This document shows positions 59,910-64,000 of a stretch of 64,000 nt of DNA, piece by piece. The DNA is taken from contig JAIOYV010000020.1 in NCBI GenBank assembly GCA_021740905.1, positions 1 through 64,000 on the forward strand, read 5' to 3'. How positions within the stretch are numbered: position 1 is the stretch's first letter; each line of letters starts with the position of its first letter. Made by a program: the position numbers and the translations under genes. The notes beneath the pieces were generated by a model. It was not told the DNA's origin. It made no database searches and was given only the letters and a program-made list of their open reading frames with translations. The stretch is from Bacteroidales bacterium (GTDB taxonomy: Bacteria; Bacteroidota; Bacteroidia; Bacteroidales; M50B96).

Positions 59910-60065
59910 ATCAAATATTTTTACTGTAAACAAGCAAAGAAGCATTTTGTTTATTCATTTGCATTATAACATAAACAACTCAATGATTCAATAGGAAGAA
60001 TTTAAACTACACCTATTAATAATGACTTTGTGAAGGTTGCTCCTTTGGTAAAACGAACCTAAATC

Positions 60066-61700
60066 CTAGTTCTTCATGACTTTATGCACATAAGCTCTTT
60101 CATCAACCTCATAAGAAATAAAGTACATTCCTTGTGATAAAAAGCCAAGGTCATCCAACGAGATTATGTTATTCTGTACGTAGCTATAGTGGGTTCTGAC
60201 GAGTATTCCATCAACATTATAAACTCTTACAATAACATCTTGATCAGCTACTTTACCAAGGATGATATTTAATTCATTGTCCACAGGGTTGGGACAATAA
60301 GACGGCTTCGGGTTTTCATCAGCATGCGCTACTGACACCGGAAAACTTTGATAAACCCGTACATAATCTATTTCCATATTGCTAGCGGAGAAATTGGGAT
60401 CAATACCGGGAAGGATCGCGACATTGAGCAAAATATATTGCTCGGCATCAAAAGGCCAGGTGTTGGCATCTTTAATGGGAGGATTGTAGGTATAGTGCAC
60501 CATGTTGTCAACACTGAACACCAATTTTTCTGCCGACCATTCCAAGGTGTAGACATGAAAATCGGTGGATGCAGTTGCTATCATTTGACCCCCTAAATTT
60601 ACAGTCCCACCATAGCTCGATGGTGTGTGTGTTGCACTTTGAACATAATTCTGATTCGTACCCCAGTGTTCCATTATATCAATTTCGCCACATGCGGGCC
60701 ACGAAGCTGTTCCAAATCCTTCATTATCCCAGTATCCCCCATTTTCATTCACATTTTTACCCAGTGTCCATAAGGCAGGCCAGGTGCCAACCCCTGTAGG
60801 CAGTTTGGCCCGAAACTCTACTTTCCCGTATTGAAACGCAAATTTCGAATTTAATCTGGCCGAAGTGTATTGCTTGGTTTGTCCTTGATCGGTATATGTT
60901 TCTTTTTTCGCAACAATCTTTAGAATACCGTTCTCAACATAAGAATTATCCAGCCGATCGGTATAATGTTGTATTTCTCCATTATACCAACTCCCTCCAT
61001 TGGGCAGCTGGGTTTGATGAAACCAATTAGTGGAGTTTATAGCTCCATCTACATCAAACTCATCGGACCAAACCAAATTGTCAAAAACCGGATCGGAAGG
61101 AACGGTCCCATCGTAATCAACATCGTCGATATAGGCCAGAACATGGTCGTTGTTGTCTTCGCCATTCAACTGGATGACAACTCTGTTGAAATCTGTCCGT
61201 TGAGTTGGGGGAGGTGAAGCACCATCTAAATTAATATAGGTATCGTTTAAAAAATCAAATGTAATGGTCTGCCATTGGTCCAATGAAAGAGCTTTGATAA
61301 TTTCACTTTGTGTAGACCAGGGAGCTCCTATGGTTCCATCCTGTAGTTTTAAGGAAACCTGATTAGGCTGACTTCCTGTTAATCCACTCGCTGGTATAAA
61401 AACTTTTAAGGAAAAGGTGTAATGAGAAGATAAGTCAAGATTACTACTCACATCAAATCGTACATTGGCATACTGTCCGCCTATATCATGATATTCCAAT
61501 ACGGTTGCTGAAGTATTATTTCCTTGCTGAACTGGATTGGAAAGATTTGTATTTATTCCACAATCATCGCCAAACCAGGTTGTAATGGTTCCATTCCCTT
61601 CGAAATCATCGTAAATTATTGAAGTTTGTGCTATGGATGTATTTGCACCGCAAAGGGTTGCTGCCAGAAGTAAAATATAAAAATGTAAGGTATTCTTCAT
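60066..61700 (-). CDS. Glycoside hydrolase family 16 protein with T9SS sorting domain
   Basis: 544 residues: signal peptide (FYILLLAATLCGANTSIAQ); a carbohydrate-binding-like beta-sandwich (about 28-203, with YDDFEGNGTITTWFGDDCG and HVLAYIDDVDYDG); the GH16 domain (about 208-460) with the catalytic motif EIDIMEHWG near 338 (nucleophile Glu, Asp, acid/base Glu) and ARLNSKFAFQYGKVEFRAKL, WPALWTLG, FHVYTLEWSAEKLVFSVD; and a T9SS domain (about 470-544, PNPVDNELNIILGKVA). The pattern is closest to laminarinase/lichenase-type members, so beta-1,3- or 1,3(4)-glucan is the likely substrate; agarase or porphyranase cannot be ruled out. No SusCD pair is nearby. Confidence 0.93.
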   Translation of the reverse strand: MKNTLHFYILLLAATLCGANTSIAQTSIIYDDFEGNGTITTWFGDDCGINTNLSNPVQQGNNTSATVLEYHDIGGQYANVRFDVSSNLDLSSHYTFSLKVFIPASGLTGSQPNQVSLKLQDGTIGAPWSTQSEIIKALSLDQWQTITFDFLNDTYINLDGASPPPTQRTDFNRVVIQLNGEDNNDHVLAYIDDVDYDGTVPSDPVFDNLVWSDEFDVDGAINSTNWFHQTQLPNGGSWYNGEIQHYTDRLDNSYVENGILKIVAKKETYTDQGQTKQYTSARLNSKFAFQYGKVEFRAKLPTGVGTWPALWTLGKNVNENGGYWDNEGFGTASWPACGEIDIMEHWGTNQNYVQSATHTPSSYGGTVNLGGQMIATASTDFHVYTLEWSAEKLVFSVDNMVHYTYNPPIKDANTWPFDAEQYILLNVAILPGIDPNFSASNMEIDYVRVYQSFPVSVAHADENPKPSYCPNPVDNELNIILGKVADQDVIVRVYNVDGILVRTHYSYVQNNIISLDDLGFLSQGMYFISYEVDERAYVHKVMKN

Positions 61701-61729
61701 AAGAAATTTAATTAGGACTAAATCGATTG

Positions 61730-61737
61730 CAAAGATA
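61730..61737 (-). promoter_or_regulatory. -7 element upstream of the GH16 gene
   Basis: TATCTTTG (minus strand), 29 bp before the ATG; TTTC lies 17 nt upstream. Partial match to the consensus promoter. Confidence 0.45.
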
Positions 61738-61828
61738 TTGGTTTTGTATGAACCGAAACTTATTTAAACCTTCACATTCTTACTTCCCATCTCATATTTG
61801 ATACATCACGAATACATCATGTTTGGAA

Positions 61829-62716
61829 TTAGTTGTTTTCCTGCACCAAGTAGCGATTAAATTCTTCGAGTTTATCTATAATGTGAATATTTTCGGGAAC
61901 AACACTCAAACAAAACTCTTCGTGCAGCCCACCAACAAATATTGTTTTGTCATTGAAAATGGATGCAAGTCGTCTAATTTCTTCTTCGAGCTCCTGGTTC
62001 GATTTCCCAAAACTTGTGGTTGTTACTAGGGTGCTAAACGAAACTATTTTTTCAAGCTTCATTACACTTGCAATGGGCAAGGAGCTTCCCAGATAAATTG
62101 AGTGATGACCATTTTTTCGGATAAGATAATTGCACATTAGAAGGCCTAGCTCGTGCCATTGGCTTTCGGGAAGGAATAAGAGGAAGTTTTCTGCATTTCC
62201 ATTGCGATAATCGGGTAAGCCATCGATTGCAGCAATTATTTTTTGCCGAACTATATTGGAAATAAAATGCTCGTGGGCCGGATCGATATTCTCGGTGAGC
62301 CACAGAATGCCAGTGCGTTTGAAAAAGGGATAAATTAATTTTAAGAGGGTTTCCTGGAATCCCCTGTTCATAACTGATTTGGCAAATATCTTTTCGAACA
62401 GGAATTGATCAAAATCAATCATGGCCCGGATTAAATTTCCAATTTGACTCTCCAGATCCTGCGATTCGTTGGTGAGCCGTAATATCTCATCATTCAGCCT
62501 AGCGTTGGTTAGCCTAGCGATTTTCGAAATTTTGTACCCGCTTCTATTTAATATGGAGATATTCAAGATCCGCTTCAGATCGCTGTCATCGTAATAGCGA
62601 CGATTGGTTGTGGTTCTTTTGGGTTCAATAATACTATATCGTTTTTCCCAAATCCGAATGGTGTGTGCTTTAATTCCAGATAAATGCTCAATGTCCCTTA
62701 TTTGATACTGACTCAT
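61829..62716 (-). CDS. MerR-type regulator with cobalamin-binding domain (CarH/LitR-like)
   Basis: 295 residues from the ATG at 62716 (MSQYQIRDIEHLSGIKAHTI); the frame is open 10 codons more. Residues 1-75: MerR winged helix (HTIRIWEKRYSIIEPKRTT, RYYDDSDLKRILNI). Residues about 80-170: four-helix cap of B12-binding domains, with Trp near 140 and Glu-His ten and eleven residues later (WLTENIDPAHEH), the W-x9-EH motif of adenosylcobalamin photoreceptors. Then a flavodoxin-like fold with SQWHELGLL (H-x-x-G kept, but the usual Asp two before His is Gln), and HHSIYLGSSLPI. CarH-type repressors bind DNA in the dark and release it in light. It is divergent from queD-folE. Confidence 0.82.
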   Translation of the reverse strand: MSQYQIRDIEHLSGIKAHTIRIWEKRYSIIEPKRTTTNRRYYDDSDLKRILNISILNRSGYKISKIARLTNARLNDEILRLTNESQDLESQIGNLIRAMIDFDQFLFEKIFAKSVMNRGFQETLLKLIYPFFKRTGILWLTENIDPAHEHFISNIVRQKIIAAIDGLPDYRNGNAENFLLFLPESQWHELGLLMCNYLIRKNGHHSIYLGSSLPIASVMKLEKIVSFSTLVTTTSFGKSNQELEEEIRRLASIFNDKTIFVGGLHEEFCLSVVPENIHIIDKLEEFNRYLVQENN

Positions 62717-62771
62717 GTCTAATCTATTTTTATTTATTTTGAACAACCAGAAAACGCATGAAATATATTTA

Positions 62772-62821
62772 TGTTCACATATAGCACTGAAAAAGTAATG
62801 GCGTCAATCAAATTGTTCACA
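62772..62821. promoter_or_regulatory. Candidate operator: two TGTTCACA direct repeats
   Basis: TGTTCACA occurs at 62772-62779 and 62814-62821, spaced 42 bp (four helical turns), in the divergent region between the MerR gene and queD. Direct repeats fit the side-by-side binding of CarH-like tetramers. No exact TAnnTTTG box was found nearby, so the call rests on the repeat alone. Confidence 0.3.
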
Positions 62822-62956
62822 GACATAATCAGCAATATTATGCTTTTTTGCAAATATTGTTAATGATAAGTGCTAGCAAAATGAAACAAATTTTAGAATA
62901 GAATAAACTTTTTGAATCCGTGTTTGTTTAGAATATGCAATTGAAATATAAACAAA

Positions 62957-63379
62957 ATGAAAGACACTAAATATAAAACATCAATTTTTCGGTTGGAGCA
63001 CTTTAATGCAGCCCACCAACTGAATGTTCCAGACTGGGATGAGAAAAAGAACCGGGCGGTTTTTGGAAAATGCAACAATGCCAATTTCCATGGGCACAAT
63101 TATGAGTTGGAAGTAAAATTGACAGGTTTTGTCGATCCTCAAACAGGTTTTGTAATGGACACAAAAGAATTATCCGATATTATCAATAAGGAAATCATTG
63201 AACGCTTCGACCATAAAAACTTAAACCTGGATGTAGAGGAGTTCAAAAACCTAAACCCCACGGCTGAAAATATTGCGATTGTAATTTACAATCTACTTAG
63301 AAAGAATATTGACACGAAAAATGAATTAAAAATAAAATTATATGAAACTCCAAGAAACTATGTTGAATACCCCGCCTAA
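62957..63379 (+). CDS. queD: 6-pyruvoyl-tetrahydropterin synthase / 6-carboxytetrahydropterin synthase (QueD-like)
   Basis: 140 residues. The zinc histidines are in FRLEHFNAAHQLN (one) and FHGHNYELEVKLTG (two). The catalytic Cys is in VFGKCNNANFHGH, and VMDTKELSDIINKEI plus RFDHKNLNLDVEEF are the usual following blocks, ending with the Glu in KIKLYETPRNYVEY. It converts dihydroneopterin triphosphate to a tetrahydropterin product, for queuosine (QueD) or for other pterins. The folE start overlaps its 3' end, so the two enzymes of consecutive steps are co-translated. queC, queE and queF are not in the window, leaving the final product open. Confidence 0.9.
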   Translation: MKDTKYKTSIFRLEHFNAAHQLNVPDWDEKKNRAVFGKCNNANFHGHNYELEVKLTGFVDPQTGFVMDTKELSDIINKEIIERFDHKNLNLDVEEFKNLNPTAENIAIVIYNLLRKNIDTKNELKIKLYETPRNYVEYPA

Positions 63380-64000
63380 AAATGGCAATGGATTGAACGG
63401 ATATACACATGACGAAATAGGCGACAATCATTTGTTTGCCAATCTGGATACTCCGATGAAGGCAGATGCTTTCGAAATGTCGGATGAAGAAAAGAAATTT
63501 AGGATTGCAGAGCACTTTACCGAAATCATGGATATTTTGGGCTTAGACCTGACGGATGATTCCCTAAGAGGAACCCCCGACAGGGTTGCAAAAATGTATG
63601 TGGAAGAAATTTTCTCAGGGCTCAATCCCGAAAACAAACCCAAAATAGCCCTATTCGATAACAAATACCAGTACAACCAAATGTTGGTTGAAAAGAACAT
63701 TTCGCTGTATTCGAATTGCGAACACCACTTCTTGCCCATTATGGGAGTTGCCCATGTGGCCTATATTTCGTCCGGCAAAGTCATTGGCTTATCCAAGTTA
63801 AATCGGATTGTTCAGTATTACAGCAAACGACCTCAGGTGCAGGAGCGATTGACCAATCAAATTGCAAACGAATTGATGGAGGTACTCGAGACCAAAGATG
63901 TTGCAGTTATTATTGATGCCAAGCATCTTTGTGTTTCATCGCGTGGCGTTGAAGATAATTCGTCAAGTACTGTAACTACATATTATGGTGGCAAATTTCA
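63342..64000 (+). CDS. folE: GTP cyclohydrolase I, partial (runs off right edge)
   Basis: 219 codons are visible from ATG 63342 (an in-frame ATG at 63360 is an alternative; both overlap the queD end at 63379). Motifs: LGLDLTDDSLRGTPDRVAKM, the zinc-ligand block SLYSNCEHHFLPIMGVAHVA, IGLSKLNRIVQYYSKRPQVQ, ERLTNQIANEL, and HLCVSSRGVEDNSSSTVTTY, where the second zinc Cys stands in CVSSRG rather than the commoner CMSMRG. Only a few C-terminal residues are missing. The enzyme makes 7,8-dihydroneopterin triphosphate, the substrate of QueD. The N-terminal 40 residues are a Bacteroidota-type extension. Confidence 0.95.
   Translation, partial: MKLQETMLNTPPKNGNGLNGYTHDEIGDNHLFANLDTPMKADAFEMSDEEKKFRIAEHFTEIMDILGLDLTDDSLRGTPDRVAKMYVEEIFSGLNPENKPKIALFDNKYQYNQMLVEKNISLYSNCEHHFLPIMGVAHVAYISSGKVIGLSKLNRIVQYYSKRPQVQERLTNQIANELMEVLETKDVAVIIDAKHLCVSSRGVEDNSSSTVTTYYGGKF

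Noticed and set aside
63386-63412. Similarity of the folE N-terminal coding DNA to the 'ggattgaacgg.tttacac' interspersed repeat
   Set aside because: The match is short, and the encoded residues look like the usual N-terminal extension of Bacteroidota FolE; chance or conserved coding is more likely than an insertion.
1-64000. tRNA, rRNA or tmRNA genes
   Set aside because: No cloverleaf-type arms with T-loop GTTCRA plus CCA-end pattern, and no rRNA-like sequence, were found by reading; covariance-model searches could not be run.

Overview
This window is chromosomal DNA from a member of the Bacteroidota, most likely a Bacteroidales/Marinilabiliales-type organism. The support is: several secreted proteins with C-terminal type IX secretion (T9SS) sorting domains; Bacteroidota-type promoters (TTTG or TTTT, 19-21 nt, then TAnnTTTG) ahead of many genes; a UpxY/NusG-like regulator heading a polysaccharide-type locus; and gene orders typical of the phylum (DUF177-rpmF-plsX-fabH; DUF4271-hemD-rnpA-yidD-S41 protease). 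No rRNA, tRNA, CRISPR array, phage or intact insertion sequence was recognised.

Layout. 1-6.4 kb is an accessory island: hicAB (cut by the left edge), two PIN-toxin modules, a UPF0175/DUF3368 module and a RhuM-like gene. They lie in dense arrays of short interspersed repeats; several genes are truncated, internally deleted or carry a nonsense codon. A 3' stump of a UDP-GlcNAc 2-epimerase is left among them. 6.4-13.2 kb (minus strand) reads winged-helix regulator, upxY, tviB, a broken ORF6N gene, cysD, a four-helix-bundle gene, cysNC. It looks like the head of an exopolysaccharide locus linked to sulfate activation. The four-helix-bundle gene sits between cysD and cysNC inside inverted arrays of a 7-bp repeat.

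13.4-39.8 kb is mostly housekeeping: MazG-like pyrophosphohydrolase, an Ig-like lipoprotein, U32 protein, fatty acid/phospholipid initiation (fabH, plsX), rpmF, a histidine kinase, an AsmA-like protein, pdxA, frr, pepE, the hemD-rnpA-yidD-ctpA run, an O-acyltransferase cassette (MBOAT, AlgX/DHHW-like, glycosyltransferase) and panD.

40.2-54.2 kb is one gene for a 4652-residue T9SS cargo protein with four tandem beta-helix modules. 54.2-58.4 kb holds AT-rich spacer, a decayed LamG-type gene, a small winged-helix protein and a TPR/LuxR-like regulator. 58.6-61.7 kb encodes a T9SS beta-propeller-like protein and a GH16 glycosidase. 61.8-64 kb has a MerR regulator with a cobalamin-binding domain carrying the W-x9-EH photoreceptor motif, divergent from queD and folE (cut by the right edge).

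The most interesting points are the four-helix-bundle cassette inside the sulfate-activation genes, the possible light/B12-controlled pterin module, the several coexisting interspersed-repeat families (two of which touch coding sequence), and the giant modular T9SS protein.
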